This document shows positions 21,450-31,263 of a stretch of DNA of 64,000 nt, piece after piece. The position numbers and the translations under genes are program-made. The notes under the pieces were generated by a model. That model did no database searches and was not told the DNA's origin. It was given only the letters and a program-made list of their open reading frames with translations. The DNA lies in NCBI RefSeq assembly GCF_003351745.1, contig NZ_CP031222.1, positions 974,207-1,038,206 of the forward strand. Direction: 5' to 3'. Within the stretch, counting starts at the first letter, position 1, and each line of letters begins with the position of its first letter. Origin of the DNA: Aquirhabdus parva (lineage in GTDB: Bacteria; Pseudomonadota; Gammaproteobacteria; Pseudomonadales; Moraxellaceae).

Positions 21450-21905
21450 TTATTCAAATTTTACATCTGAAAACCACGCTTTTTTCCAGCGTTCTATTTT
21501 GTCCTCTGTAGATAGCAGTTTAGGGGACACCGAAGTTTCGGGGAGGCAATCTGCACGATCAGAGAGTGCTTTTACATTGATCGTGGCGTAGAGTCCTGCT
21601 TCGATCGTGGCGTAGAGTCCTGCTTCTGATTGGAAGCTTACACCTGCGACCACACCGCAAATCTTACAAATTAAAAAATCGGCAATGGCATCACCCTGAC
21701 GGTAGCGACTTAAAGCGTCTTTATCCTTGGTGGTAATGACGAGTTTGCCTTGAGGGTCGGAGAGATAAGATGCGCCATGAGTCTTACAAAAGTCACAATC
21801 GCATGCACGTGGTTTATAGGCGTTGAGCGCTTTGGTGAGTTCCACTGCTAGTTTGATATTGGAGCAATGGCAGCCACCGGCATACACATAAGCGGTCGTG
21901 TCCAT
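21450..21905 (-). CDS. GFA-like zinc protein with a recent 8-residue duplication
   Basis: 151 residues. Cys pairs GGCHCSNIK, RACDCDFCKTHG and CKICGV match the GFA-type zinc sites. After them the segment EAGLYATI occurs twice in a row, encoded by two identical 24-base units at 21579-21626. The related gene on the other strand lacks this duplication. The insertion falls in the C-terminal half of the fold, so the protein may still be functional. The start gives a short N-terminus directly before the first Cys pair. Confidence 0.8.
   Translation of the reverse strand: MDTTAYVYAGGCHCSNIKLAVELTKALNAYKPRACDCDFCKTHGASYLSDPQGKLVITTKDKDALSRYRQGDAIADFLICKICGVVAGVSFQSEAGLYATIEAGLYATINVKALSDRADCLPETSVSPKLLSTEDKIERWKKAWFSDVKFE
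21579..21626 (+). repeat. Exact 24-base tandem duplication inside the GFA-like gene
   Basis: Units 21579-21602 and 21603-21626 are identical base for base, keep the reading frame and add eight residues. This looks like recent replication slippage. Confidence 0.95.
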
Positions 21906-21980
21906 GACGCGGTTTCTCTGATGAATGTGGCGGCTCAGAATAATATCTGAGCGGGAGGGAGAGCTGATTGTTTTTAAGTA

Positions 21981-22328
21981 TTAATCGGCATACATCGGCT
22001 TATTGTCATTCAACCACAATACGCCTTTTACCAGTCTATAGATAAACCAAATACAATTAGCGGCCAAAATCACCCAGCCCACCAAAATGATGAGTGTGAT
22101 GAATCCGATCACAGTCCAAAGCACACTGAACCAAAATGTTCGAATTTGCCAACGATAGTGACTTGCTAGCCAAGTATTCGCAACATCATCTTTCTTAATA
22201 TAGTTCACGATAATCGCGACGATGCAGGTAATGCCGACTAGAAAAGATGCGGCGTAAAGTCCATAGATAATCATGGTCAATGATTTGGCATCTTTCATTT
22301 TTTCATCGATATCTGGGGTGATGTCCAT
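21981..22328 (-). CDS. DUF4870-like small membrane protein
   Basis: 115 residues with about three membrane helices: residues about 18-42 (IYGLYAASFLVGITCIVAII), 63-90 and a hydrophobic stretch near 90-105. HYRWQIRTFW before the second helix and a terminal GVLWLNDNKPMY are typical of the DUF4870/Tic20-like family. Function unknown. ATG 22328 is preferred over the TTG at 22331 because GGAGTAAGG lies just upstream. Confidence 0.7.
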   Translation of the reverse strand: MDITPDIDEKMKDAKSLTMIIYGLYAASFLVGITCIVAIIVNYIKKDDVANTWLASHYRWQIRTFWFSVLWTVIGFITLIILVGWVILAANCIWFIYRLVKGVLWLNDNKPMYAD

Positions 22329-22486
22329 CAAACCTTACTCCATACAGCTGAAGATATTTGAATCTGTTTTAAACACGCTTCATCGTTTATTTATAGAGCA
22401 TTTTTTTAGATTAAACAATTTTTTTCAGATCTTTAAAATAATTATTGAAAATCCTCATGGGACGGGTGACATATTCAATTGCGCAT

Positions 22487-22519
22487 AAAAAAAGCCCCAT
22501 ATGGGTATGAGGACTTTTT
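22487..22519 (-). terminator. Terminator downstream of the SDR gene
   Basis: Imperfect stem AAAAGCCCCATA against TATGAGGACTTTT with flanking A and T runs, 15 bases past the stop of the leftward SDR gene. Confidence 0.65.
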
Positions 22520-22533
22520 CGTCATTTAGCTCT

Positions 22534-23307
22534 TTAGCGTGTGGTATATCCACCATTGGCAAAGATAGTCTGGCCGGTAATCCACCATCCTTCAGACACA
22601 AGAAAGCGAACCAGTGGCGCTATATCTTGAATTTCGGTTAAACCACTTTTAGTTCGGCTGCTGAGTGCTGCGGCAGTAGCATGATAAGCCGCTGATTCTT
22701 TGGATTCGGCTGGGTAGAAGAAAGGAGTATCCATCGGGCCGGGTCCCACAGCATTGACTGAGATGCCCCGTTCGCCAAACTCTTTAGAGGCAGCTCGGGT
22801 GTAGTGTTCAACGGGTGCTTTACTGCCGGGATAGATCGCATAAAACGGTGTGTATGCCGCAAGTAATGAGCTGACGATGGAGACAATACTGCCATTATCA
22901 GCCAGTTTTTTGCCCGCTTCTTGAATGAAGAAGAATGCTGCTTTGGAGTTCACCCCAAACATGATGTCGTATTCTGCTTCCGTCACATCAACGATTGGTT
23001 TTTTGATCACCATGCCCGTGGTATTGATCGCAATATCGACATGACCAAAGGTTTTAATGGTTTCGTCAAAGAGTTTGGTGACATTCGCTACTTGTGTTAA
23101 ATCGCCTTGTACTGCAATGGCATCGCTACCTAAAGCTTTCACAGCGGCAACAGTTTCTTCTGCGGCTGCACGCGTAGCATCACTATTGTAATGAACGGCT
23201 ATGGCTTTGGCACCATGGGCCGCAAGGTCACGAGAAATGAGACCCCCGAGATTTTTGGCACCGCCTGCGACGATGACCACTTTTTCAGTTAATGAATGTT
23301 CAGACAT
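22534..23307 (-). CDS. Short-chain dehydrogenase/reductase family oxidoreductase
   Basis: 257 residues, Rossmann fold. The cofactor loop is VIVAGGAKNLGG (a variant of TGxxxGxG), then INTTG, then the catalytic Ser near 146 with Tyr159 and Lys163 (YPGSK). The start at 23307 (MSEHSLTEK) is preferred over an upstream ATG because AAGGAAAC precedes it. NAD(P) preference and substrate are unknown. It is divergent from a LysR-type regulator 121 bases away, the usual sign that the regulator controls it. Confidence 0.88.
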   Translation of the reverse strand: MSEHSLTEKVVIVAGGAKNLGGLISRDLAAHGAKAIAVHYNSDATRAAAEETVAAVKALGSDAIAVQGDLTQVANVTKLFDETIKTFGHVDIAINTTGMVIKKPIVDVTEAEYDIMFGVNSKAAFFFIQEAGKKLADNGSIVSIVSSLLAAYTPFYAIYPGSKAPVEHYTRAASKEFGERGISVNAVGPGPMDTPFFYPAESKESAAYHATAAALSSRTKSGLTEIQDIAPLVRFLVSEGWWITGQTIFANGGYTTR

Positions 23308-23428
23308 GTGAGGGTTTCCTTGATGATTTAAACCGGATGGTTTAAGCAAAGATAATGATTTTATTTGTTCAAATAAATGTCATAATAAAAATAGACTATT
23401 TATAAAATTGATCTAATAGGTGGTTGCT

Positions 23429-24328
23429 GTGGATCAGCTACAAGCAATGCAGGTATTTGTCCGCGTGTGTGAGAGTGGGAGCTTTACCCATGCTTCCGAT
23501 GTACTCGGTATCTCGCGTGCTGCCGCGTCAAATGCGATTCAGCAGTTAGAAGGTCAATTGCAGACACGTCTCCTGAATCGCACGACACGGCATGTGCAAT
23601 TAACTGCCGATGGTCAAACTTATTTCGAGCGGTGTATACGGTTGCTTGCAGACTTTGCCGAGACACAGGTTTTATTTCAGCAATCGGATCAGAAACCCCG
23701 TGGCAAGCTTCGCGTCGACGTTCCGAGTCGGATCGCGCGCTGTGTGATCGTGCCAGCGCTCCCGGACTTTTTTGAGCGCTATCCTGATATAGAACTGCAA
23801 TTGGATGTGACGGATCGTCAGATTGATTTATTTCGCGAAGGAGTCGATTGTGTTGTGCGTGGCGGTCAATCACAGGACCACAATTTGATTTCTGTGAATC
23901 TTGGGATGCTTGCGCAATCCAATTGCGCAAGCCCAAGCTATATTGATCATTATGGACTGCCTTTGGCAATTGAAGACTTAGAGAAACATTGGATGGTCAG
24001 TTATGCTTCACCGTTAACTGGGCAAGTGTATGATTGGGAGTATCAGCGGAATGGCATATTAAAAACCATCAATATGAAGAGTCGTCTAACTGTAAATAAC
24101 GTTGAGGCTTATATTGCCAGTGCCATCGCAGGTTTAGGTCTCATTCAAATTCCCAGTTACGATGTGGCCGCTGAGATTAAACAAGGCATGCTGATGCCTG
24201 TATTGCTGGATTATCCGCCTGACCAGCTACAACTGAATATACTTTATCCCCGCTGGCGACAATTATCTCAGCCTGTACAGGTATTTACAGCATGGATGCG
24301 TGAGCAGTTTGCATCGCGTATGGTCTAG
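23429..24328 (+). CDS. LysR family transcriptional regulator
   Basis: 299 residues. The N-terminal winged helix-turn-helix covers residues about 1-60 (FTHASDVLGISRAAASNAIQQLE, RLLNRTTR), followed by the periplasmic-binding-like effector domain (GKLRVDVPSRIARCVIVP). Closest in style to the group that regulates neighbouring SDR and oxidoreductase genes. GTG at 23429 is chosen because AGGTGG lies five bases upstream and it gives the standard MDQLQAMQVF-type start; GTG 23420 is possible. Divergent from the SDR gene, its likely target. Confidence 0.9.
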   Translation: MDQLQAMQVFVRVCESGSFTHASDVLGISRAAASNAIQQLEGQLQTRLLNRTTRHVQLTADGQTYFERCIRLLADFAETQVLFQQSDQKPRGKLRVDVPSRIARCVIVPALPDFFERYPDIELQLDVTDRQIDLFREGVDCVVRGGQSQDHNLISVNLGMLAQSNCASPSYIDHYGLPLAIEDLEKHWMVSYASPLTGQVYDWEYQRNGILKTINMKSRLTVNNVEAYIASAIAGLGLIQIPSYDVAAEIKQGMLMPVLLDYPPDQLQLNILYPRWRQLSQPVQVFTAWMREQFASRMV

Positions 24329-24455
24329 GCTATCGTATCGCTTTCTGACCAGTGTTAGCTTTGGACATGTTTTGTTTTCAATAAAACATTGAAACTGACG
24401 GCTAATTCACGCAGGATTAGGTTTTATTTTAATTTGCTTTTTTGAGGCTGCTTTA

Positions 24456-25379
24456 ATGTCCGTTCATTCACTTTTTGGCCCATCGTTACGTTTACCGATT
24501 ATTGCGGCACCGATGTTTTTGGTTTCCGGTTTAGAACTGGTACAGGCCTGTTGTCATGCAGGGATTGTGGGTTCATTTCCAGCGGCAAATGCACGTACTT
24601 TGGATGATCTACGTGACTGGTTGACCCAGATGCAGGCTTTTCAAAAGACGCATCCGAATGCAGCGCCGTATGCAGTGAATATCATTCTGCTGGACAAAAT
24701 GAATGATCGTAAAGAAGAAGAGTTAGCGCTGGCTGAAGAGTTTCAAGTTCCCGTGCTGATTACTTCAGTGGGTGATCCAACGACCACCGTGCAACGTGCT
24801 CATGCATGGGGCGGCAAAGTGATTCATGACGTGGTATCGATCCGCCATGCACAAAAAGCAGCGGCGGCTAAAGTCGATGGTTTGATTTTGGTGACGAGTG
24901 GAGCAGGGGGGCATACAGGTCCACTTAATCCTTTTGCCTTTATTTCACAAATTCGTGAGTTTTGGGATGGTTTACTGATTGTTGGTGGCTCGGTGTCTAA
25001 TGGTCAAACTGTACGCGCGCTTGAAGTGGTTGGTGCGGATATGGCGTATATCGGTTCACGATTCATTGCAACCAATGAATCAATGGCGCAGCAAGAGTAC
25101 AAAGATATTTTGGTATCTAGCGAAGCTGCTGATGTGATTCTCAGCCCGATATTCTCAGGCGTTCCTGCACATTATTTAAAGCCTTCGATTGCACGTGTCG
25201 GGCTTGATCCTAATCACTATACCGCAGAAGAAGTAAAAGAGAAGAATATCAAAGCATGGCGTGATGTGTGGAGCGCTGGACATGGGGTTGGTTCCATCCA
25301 CGACATTATTCCTGCTGCGGAGCTGGTGGATCGTCTAGAAGCAGAATATCGTCAAGCGGCTGCAAAACCGGTGTTTTAA
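24456..25379 (+). CDS. Nitronate monooxygenase-like flavoprotein
   Basis: 307 residues, TIM-barrel FMN protein of the NMO/2-nitropropane dioxygenase family. Signatures: LPIIAAPMFLVSG at the N-terminus, TSGAGGHTGPLNPFAF near 147 (flavin phosphate region), VGADMAYIGSRFIAT near 193. Members detoxify alkyl nitronates such as propionate 3-nitronate, but this family also contains related flavoproteins with other roles. Single gene followed by a terminator and then ftsK. Confidence 0.87.
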   Translation: MSVHSLFGPSLRLPIIAAPMFLVSGLELVQACCHAGIVGSFPAANARTLDDLRDWLTQMQAFQKTHPNAAPYAVNIILLDKMNDRKEEELALAEEFQVPVLITSVGDPTTTVQRAHAWGGKVIHDVVSIRHAQKAAAAKVDGLILVTSGAGGHTGPLNPFAFISQIREFWDGLLIVGGSVSNGQTVRALEVVGADMAYIGSRFIATNESMAQQEYKDILVSSEAADVILSPIFSGVPAHYLKPSIARVGLDPNHYTAEEVKEKNIKAWRDVWSAGHGVGSIHDIIPAAELVDRLEAEYRQAAAKPVF

Positions 25380-25401
25380 GCGTTTTATTCGCTGTGGAGA
25401 G

Positions 25402-25440
25402 GATGTTTATGCCATGATTTTTGCATAAACATCTTTTATA
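25402..25440 (+). terminator. Terminator after the nitronate monooxygenase gene
   Basis: GATGTTTATGC and GCATAAACATC form an 11-base-pair stem around a 10-base loop, followed by TTTTATATTTT. Confidence 0.75.
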
Positions 25441-25496
25441 TTTTAGTTTTAATACGATTGATCAATGCGGATGTTGATAGTGAAGGTAAGTGTTTT

Positions 25497-28358
25497 ATGG
25501 TGACTACGGCGTTAACGGATGCACGCGCACATCGCGTTTTTTTGACTTTATTCTTGGTCATCATCGGCGTGTATTTATTGGTTGCAACAGTGACTTATAC
25601 GCCTTTTGATCCAGGCTGGACGCATTTGTCCAGTGATACCCAAAAAGTGACAAATGCGACGGGTGTTGCGGGCGCATGGCTCGCCGATTTACTGTATGGA
25701 TTCTGGGGACGTGCAGCTTTATTTCTGCCTTTCTTGGTTTTGATTGAAGCACTACAGCTGTGGTATCCGCATAGTTTTGTTCAGCGTCCGTTTCGTTTAG
25801 CGGGTGAACTGTTTCTGATGGTCATTGCTTCAGCGTTGTTTACGCTGCATGGTGTCGAGCCCTCTGACTCCTTGCAAAATGCCGCAGGCGGTATTTTGGG
25901 TTTTGAAGTCTCCCAACACTTGCTTGCCATGATGCCTTTGGCTTTAGTGACCATCATTTTAGTCGCGTTATTTGTGCTGATCTTTACTTTCTCTTTTGGT
26001 GTAGCTTGGGGTAAAACCTTTGATGCTGTTGGAGAAATTCCGCTATTGCTCAATGAGTTATTCTACCGTAATGAACCAGAAGAGACCCCAGCAAAAGCTG
26101 CGAAATCCACTAAAGTTCCCGTAGTTGCAGCAGAGACCCCAGTGGAAGCGAAGGGAACTGCGGAGGTCTCTCAATCTTTGGTTGAAGTACCTGTGAGTTC
26201 AACTCCTGTCGTGGTGAATCCGCCAGTTTCTACGGCTCAATCAAGCGAACCTCAGACTTTTGCAGAGGTTATGGCTGCTGCTCAAAGTGCGGCAATTGCG
26301 GAATCTGCTGCTGCAAGCGTTATAGCACCGCTACAGGCTCCTGACGTTGTCCAAGCCCAACAATCTCACCCCATGGTAGGAACTGTTGAGACATCCGTTG
26401 CTGCCGTGGTACCTCCAGTTGTTGCCGAGCGCATTGCGCCAACATTTAATTGGGAAGATGACTTCTTTCACCGTGCATTGGATGTGATTCCTGTAGAAGA
26501 AGAGAAGGAAGTCGAGCACGAGAAGGCGATATCTACGCCCACTTACGTTCAACCTGTGGCTTCGCCATCTGTACAGCCTATTCCACAGCCTCAGGATCGA
26601 CCTGAAATTCCACAGTTGGATCAAGAGATCGCAGAACAGATTACATTTAGTCCAGCCGCGACTGAGCCGATTGTTGCGCCGCGTGAAGACTTTGTAGAAC
26701 CTTCCGTTGCAGAACCGTCCGTAAGCAATGCTTATGCACCACCCGTGCAAGTACCTGTCACGCCGATGCAAGCGGCGACTGCAAAGCCCGAAAATTGGGA
26801 TGCACCGTTAACCGATGCTTATGGTCGTCCGATATCCCGTGCGATGCAAACCGTACAGCATCGTGCTGAGCTAAGCCCACTGCCAAGTCTAGATCTGCTA
26901 GAACGTCCTGATCTCAGCCGTAAAACGAGTTATACCCCTGAGCAGCTCGAACGATTGTCTCGTCTGCTTGAAATCAAGCTCAAAGAGTTTGCTGTGGTGG
27001 CACAAGTGATCGAGGCGCAGCCGGGTCCTGTTGTGACTCGCTTTGAGCTTGAGCTAGCGCCTGGGGTGAAGGCATCGAAAGTGACTAATATTGCCCGAGA
27101 TTTGGCGCGTTCGCTGTCCATGGCTTCTGTTCGTGTGGTAGAGGTCATTCCCGGCAAGCCTTATATCGGGATTGAAGTCCCGAATGCGACACGTGAGATG
27201 GTGCGTTTAATTGAACTGCTTGAGACGCCGACTTATCGTGATCCGAAATCGTTGATCAGTATGGCAATGGGTAAAGACATCGCTGGTCGTCCGGTATTGA
27301 CCGATCTTGCCAAAGCGCCGCATATGCTGGTTGCGGGTACGACAGGTTCGGGTAAATCGGTCGCGATTAATGCGATGTTGTTATCCATGCTGATGAAATA
27401 TACCCCTGCCCAGTTACGTCTGATTTTGATTGATCCAAAGCAGCTGGAACTGTCCAACTATAACGATATCCCTCATCTCCTGACTCCGGTGGTCACGGAC
27501 ATGAAGGATGCCGCGAGTTCACTGAATTGGTCGGTGGGTGAAATGGAACGTCGTTATAAGCTGCTTGCGTATATGAAGGTGCGTAATCTTGAGGCGTTCA
27601 ATCAGAAAGTCACTGAAGCGATAGAGCGCGGTGAAGATCTGCTGGACCCACTGTGGAAGCCAGAAGATAGCGCACTCCAGCAGCGTGCGCCACGTTTGAA
27701 AACCATGCCGATGATTGTGGTGGTTGCGGATGAGTTCGCGGATATGATCATGCAGGTCGGTAAAAAGGCCGAAGAGTTGATCCAACGTCTGGCGCAAAAA
27801 TCACGTGCGGCAGGGATCCATTTGATTCTGGCGACTCAGCGTCCTTCGGTCGATGTGATCACCGGTTTGATCAAGGCGAATATTCCAACCCGTGCTGCAC
27901 TACGTGTAAACAGTAAGGTGGATTCACGGACGATTTTGGATGAAGGTGGTGCAGAGTATTTGCTGGGTCATGGTGATATGTTGTTCCTTGCACCGGGTAA
28001 AAATGAACCTGAGCGTGTTCATGGCGCATTCATTAGTGATGATGAGGTAAATCGAATCTGTGATGCTTGGCGTGAGCGGGGTAGTCCTGATTATGTCGAT
28101 GATATCTTGAATGCCTTTGATGAAGATGCACCAAGCAAAGGTGGCGGTTATGACTCATCTGAAGGTGATCCTGAGCGTGATCCTGTCTATGACGACGTAC
28201 TAGCGTTTATTATGGAAACCAAGAAAGTCTCTGCTTCAGCAATCCAGCGTAAGTTCTCACTCGGTTACAATCGCGCTGCGCGGATTGTGGATGCGATGGA
28301 AGCCGCAGGTGTGGTGAGTCCGATGCAGTCCAATGGGAAGCGAGAGATTTTGTTATAA
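25497..28358 (+). CDS. ftsK: DNA translocase FtsK
   Basis: Couples septum closure to chromosome segregation; a septal membrane ATPase that pumps DNA. 953 residues: four or so membrane helices in the first 175 residues, then an acidic Pro/Ala/Val-rich linker (about 190-430). The RecA-like motor follows with Walker A GTTGSGKS near 613 and Walker [10 protein letters not shown] near 742. A winged-helix gamma domain at the end ([20 protein letters not shown]) reads KOPS sites. The ATG at 25497 follows GAAGG; an upstream TTG frame is rejected. The linker is short relative to E. coli FtsK (1329 residues). Confidence 0.96.
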   Translation: MVTTALTDARAHRVFLTLFLVIIGVYLLVATVTYTPFDPGWTHLSSDTQKVTNATGVAGAWLADLLYGFWGRAALFLPFLVLIEALQLWYPHSFVQRPFRLAGELFLMVIASALFTLHGVEPSDSLQNAAGGILGFEVSQHLLAMMPLALVTIILVALFVLIFTFSFGVAWGKTFDAVGEIPLLLNELFYRNEPEETPAKAAKSTKVPVVAAETPVEAKGTAEVSQSLVEVPVSSTPVVVNPPVSTAQSSEPQTFAEVMAAAQSAAIAESAAASVIAPLQAPDVVQAQQSHPMVGTVETSVAAVVPPVVAERIAPTFNWEDDFFHRALDVIPVEEEKEVEHEKAISTPTYVQPVASPSVQPIPQPQDRPEIPQLDQEIAEQITFSPAATEPIVAPREDFVEPSVAEPSVSNAYAPPVQVPVTPMQAATAKPENWDAPLTDAYGRPISRAMQTVQHRAELSPLPSLDLLERPDLSRKTSYTPEQLERLSRLLEIKLKEFAVVAQVIEAQPGPVVTRFELELAPGVKASKVTNIARDLARSLSMASVRVVEVIPGKPYIGIEVPNATREMVRLIELLETPTYRDPKSLISMAMGKDIAGRPVLTDLAKAPHMLVAGTTGSGKSVAINAMLLSMLMKYTPAQLRLILIDPKQLELSNYNDIPHLLTPVVTDMKDAASSLNWSVGEMERRYKLLAYMKVRNLEAFNQKVTEAIERGEDLLDPLWKPEDSALQQRAPRLKTMPMIVVVADEFADMIMQVGKKAEELIQRLAQKSRAAGIHLILATQRPSVDVITGLIKANIPTRAALRVNSKVDSRTILDEGGAEYLLGHGDMLFLAPGKNEPERVHGAFISDDEVNRICDAWRERGSPDYVDDILNAFDEDAPSKGGGYDSSEGDPERDPVYDDVLAFIMETKKVSASAIQRKFSLGYNRAARIVDAMEAAGVVSPMQSNGKREILL

Positions 28359-28385
28359 GGGTGGATGGAAGTGTCTTTGCACTTT

Positions 28386-28433
28386 CACATAAAAAAAGAC
28401 TCATTCAAATTTGAATGAGTCTTTTTTTATGTG
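28386..28433. terminator. Bidirectional terminator formed by a perfect 48-base palindrome
   Basis: The two 24-base halves are exact reverse complements with no spacer. As RNA it gives a long hairpin with A and T runs inside the arms. It lies 28 bases past the ftsK stop. Confidence 0.88.
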
Positions 28434-28651
28434 TGTTTTACAGCGCGACTGGTGTTTTACTGACGTGCAAATGACGGGATTTATGGGTAATATTTAAAAA
28501 TACCATTTGGTCTAAATATTGCTTAGTCTAGTGATATTGCAATTTATTTGAAATGTTATATTGTTGCATATAATATTGCGCTGAATTCAATGATGTCATG
28601 ATCGTAATTGATGTGATTTAGAGACGATACTATTTTTAAAGGAAATTTTAG

Positions 28652-30724
28652 ATGAAGAAAATAGCGATGGCCGTACTCTGCGTCCTCTATGGGCCTGCAA
28701 GTGTCAATGCCGCAGAGGGGATGTGGACGCCGAATAATTTGCCGACTGCGGAATTAAAGGAAAAATATCAATTTAATCCTGATCCAAAATGGGTCACCCA
28801 TGCGCAAAAAGCTGCAGTTCGCTTGGCGGGTGGTTGCTCAGGTTCTTTTGTATCTCCTGCTGGTTTGGTGTTGACCAATCACCACTGCGTCAACAGTTGT
28901 GTACAACAGCTCTCTACGGCAGATCATGACTTTATTAAGTCGGGGTTCTACGCCAAGAAGCCTGAAGACGAAATCAAATGTCCTGAAATCGAACTCAATC
29001 GCTTGGATACGATTACAGACGTGACTGCTCGTGTTAAGAAAGCAACTGAAGGTAAGAACGGTGAAGACTACAGTAAAGCCGAAAAAGCGGTGAAGTCCGA
29101 CATCGAAAAAGAATGTGTCGGCAATGAAAAAGAAACCACGCGCTGTGACGTAGTTGATCTTTATCATGGTGGTGTTTACGACGTGTATAAATATCATCGC
29201 TATCAAGATGTGCGTCTCGTATTTGCACCAGAGCTTGCGATTGCATTCTTTGGTGGTGACCCGGACAACTTTAACTTCCCGCGTTATGACCTTGATATGG
29301 GCATGCTGCGTGCCTACGAGAACAACAAGCCTGCCAAAGTCGTGGATTATTTCCCTTTCTCAAAAAATGGTGCTGAAGCGGGTGAGTTGACCATGACTGT
29401 GGGGAATCCCGGCGGTACTGATCGTCAGTTGACTGTTTCTGAACTTGAAACAACGCGCGATGTTGATCTGATCCCACGCCTGTTTCTACTCTCTGAATTG
29501 CGTGGTGTGCTGACTCAATTCCGTAGCCAAGGGACTGAACAATCACGTATTGCCCAGCATGATATCTTTGGTATTGAGAATTCATTCAAAGCACTCAAAG
29601 GCCGTCTACAAGCCTTGCAAGACCCAGAAGTCTTTAATCTGAAACAGAAGCAAGAGACAGAGCTTCGTGATTATGTCAAAGCATCGCCAGAGCGTCAGGC
29701 GAAGTATGGCGCAGCGTGGGATGAAATAGCCAAGGCACAAACCACCTACCGCAATATCGAGACGCCGCTGAAATACATCGAATACGGTCGCGGTTTTAGT
29801 TCGGATTATTTCAGTGATGCACGTTTGCTGGTCCGTGGTGCAGAAGAGCGTACCAAGCCCAATCCAGAGCGTCTACGCGAGTTCACCGAATCTAAATTGC
29901 CCAGTGTTACCCAGCAATTATTTTCAACAGCGCCGATCTATCCTGAGCTTGAGAAAGTAAAACTGACGTTTGCACTGACTAAGCTCCGTGAAAACTTGGG
30001 CGTTGATAATCCAATCGTGAAATCAGTTTTAGGTAAAGAATCACCAGCAGTATTGGCTGAGAAATTGATCAGTGGTACTAAACTGGGTGATCCGGCGGTG
30101 CGTAAAGCACTCTGGGAAGGCGGTGCAGATGCCATTGCTAAGTCTGATGATCCATTCATTCAACTGGTTAAGCAGATAGACCCTCAGGCACGTGCGATTC
30201 GTAAACAGTATGAAAATCAAGTGGAGTCAGTCATTGATAAGAACTCTGAACTGATTGCAGCGGCTCGTTTTGAGAAGCTGGGTACCAGTGTTTATCCTGA
30301 TGCCACATTCACCCAGCGCTTCTCGTTTGGTGAGGTGAAAGGCTGGAATGAGAAGGGCACTGAGATCAAGCCGTTTACCGAGATCAAAGGTGCGTTTGCG
30401 CGTGCCACTGGGTTTGAACCTTTTGCTTTGCCCGCATCATGGCTTACTGCGAAAGATAAGCTGAATTTAGATCAGCGTTTTGACTTGGTGAGTACCAATG
30501 ACATTATTGGTGGTAACTCAGGCAGTCCATTGATCAATCGCAAAGCTGAATTAGTCGGTCTTGTGTTTGACGGCAACATCCAATCTTTAGGCGGTAACTA
30601 TTGGTTTGATGAACGAGTTAATCGTACCGTGTCGGTACATAGTGGTGCGATTTTAGAAGCGCTACAGAAAGTGTATAACGCTGATCGTGTAGTGAAAGAG
30701 CTGAAAGACGCGAAAGCGAATTAA
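28652..30724 (+). CDS. Exported S46 family serine peptidase (dipeptidyl-peptidase 7/11 type)
   Basis: 690 residues with a signal peptide (about 1-21, cleavage after VNA), so it acts in the periplasm. S46 motifs: GGCSGSFVSPAGLVLTNHHC (catalytic His, residues 77-78) and GGNSGSPLINR with Ser623. The residue 18 positions after this Ser is Gly641 (VFDGN). In the characterised family Gly there goes with DPP7-type hydrophobic P1 preference and Arg with DPP11 acidic preference, so I infer a DPP7-like enzyme. It would release dipeptides from peptides for nutrition. Single gene, followed by a strong stem-loop. Confidence 0.9.
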   Translation: MKKIAMAVLCVLYGPASVNAAEGMWTPNNLPTAELKEKYQFNPDPKWVTHAQKAAVRLAGGCSGSFVSPAGLVLTNHHCVNSCVQQLSTADHDFIKSGFYAKKPEDEIKCPEIELNRLDTITDVTARVKKATEGKNGEDYSKAEKAVKSDIEKECVGNEKETTRCDVVDLYHGGVYDVYKYHRYQDVRLVFAPELAIAFFGGDPDNFNFPRYDLDMGMLRAYENNKPAKVVDYFPFSKNGAEAGELTMTVGNPGGTDRQLTVSELETTRDVDLIPRLFLLSELRGVLTQFRSQGTEQSRIAQHDIFGIENSFKALKGRLQALQDPEVFNLKQKQETELRDYVKASPERQAKYGAAWDEIAKAQTTYRNIETPLKYIEYGRGFSSDYFSDARLLVRGAEERTKPNPERLREFTESKLPSVTQQLFSTAPIYPELEKVKLTFALTKLRENLGVDNPIVKSVLGKESPAVLAEKLISGTKLGDPAVRKALWEGGADAIAKSDDPFIQLVKQIDPQARAIRKQYENQVESVIDKNSELIAAARFEKLGTSVYPDATFTQRFSFGEVKGWNEKGTEIKPFTEIKGAFARATGFEPFALPASWLTAKDKLNLDQRFDLVSTNDIIGGNSGSPLINRKAELVGLVFDGNIQSLGGNYWFDERVNRTVSVHSGAILEALQKVYNADRVVKELKDAKAN

Positions 30725-30736
30725 GGTGAAGTTAGA

Positions 30737-30767
30737 ACTTTCCCCATGTGCAATGCATGGGGAAAGT
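30737..30767. repeat. Strong stem-loop between the S46 peptidase and VOC genes
   Basis: ACTTTCCCCATG and CATGGGGAAAGT form a perfect 12-base-pair stem with a 7-base loop between the convergent genes. No T run follows on the plus strand, so it may stabilise mRNA ends or terminate weakly. Confidence 0.6.
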
Positions 30768-30784
30768 GGATATTAGATAAGATG

Positions 30785-31174
30785 TCATGATTCCCAAACA
30801 TTAATATCTGATGCGTCATAAAAATCCGGCCGTTGCGGGTTCACGACACAAAAACGATGTCCAGTTGGTGCTTCCATCACTGTCCATCTTTCCATAATTT
30901 TCACAATCGTTGCGCCGAGACCTTCCAGACGTTTGACTTCAGCTTTGATATTATCCGTTTCAATATCGAGATGAACACGACTAGGGTGCTCAACCTTTTG
31001 AACCAGTACCCTGATATCGTTATCCTTAACCTCTAAATGGACATATTTTTCAGCCCATTCTTCATCGGATTTTATCACTTCGTATCCGAGAGCTTTGCCC
31101 CAGAAGCTAGCGGCAGGGTCGATGTCATCAACTTGACTATCGATGACTAGGGCGGCGAGTCGGCTTTTGTGCAT
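30785..31174 (-). CDS. VOC (glyoxalase-like) family protein
   Basis: 129 residues made of paired beta-alpha-beta modules of the vicinal oxygen chelate fold. RLAALVIDSQVDDIDPAASFW opens the first, HLDIETDNIKAEVKRLEGLGA the second, and MEAPTGHRFCVVNP ends it. His and Glu residues in the strands are likely metal ligands. Members range from lyases to resistance proteins, so no substrate is claimed. Single leftward gene. Confidence 0.82.
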   Translation of the reverse strand: MHKSRLAALVIDSQVDDIDPAASFWGKALGYEVIKSDEEWAEKYVHLEVKDNDIRVLVQKVEHPSRVHLDIETDNIKAEVKRLEGLGATIVKIMERWTVMEAPTGHRFCVVNPQRPDFYDASDINVWES

Positions 31175-31263
31175 GTTTAAACTTCCTTAAGGAAAATAAT
31201 ATTTCGAATATTAATTCTTTCCTCTGCATTATCTTGTTGGAATTAAAAAAGCTTAATAGATTT

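Noticed and set aside
26331-26771. 146-codon minus-strand frame opposite the FtsK linker
   Set aside because: Arises from the biased Pro/Ala/Val codon use of the linker; no sign of independent coding.
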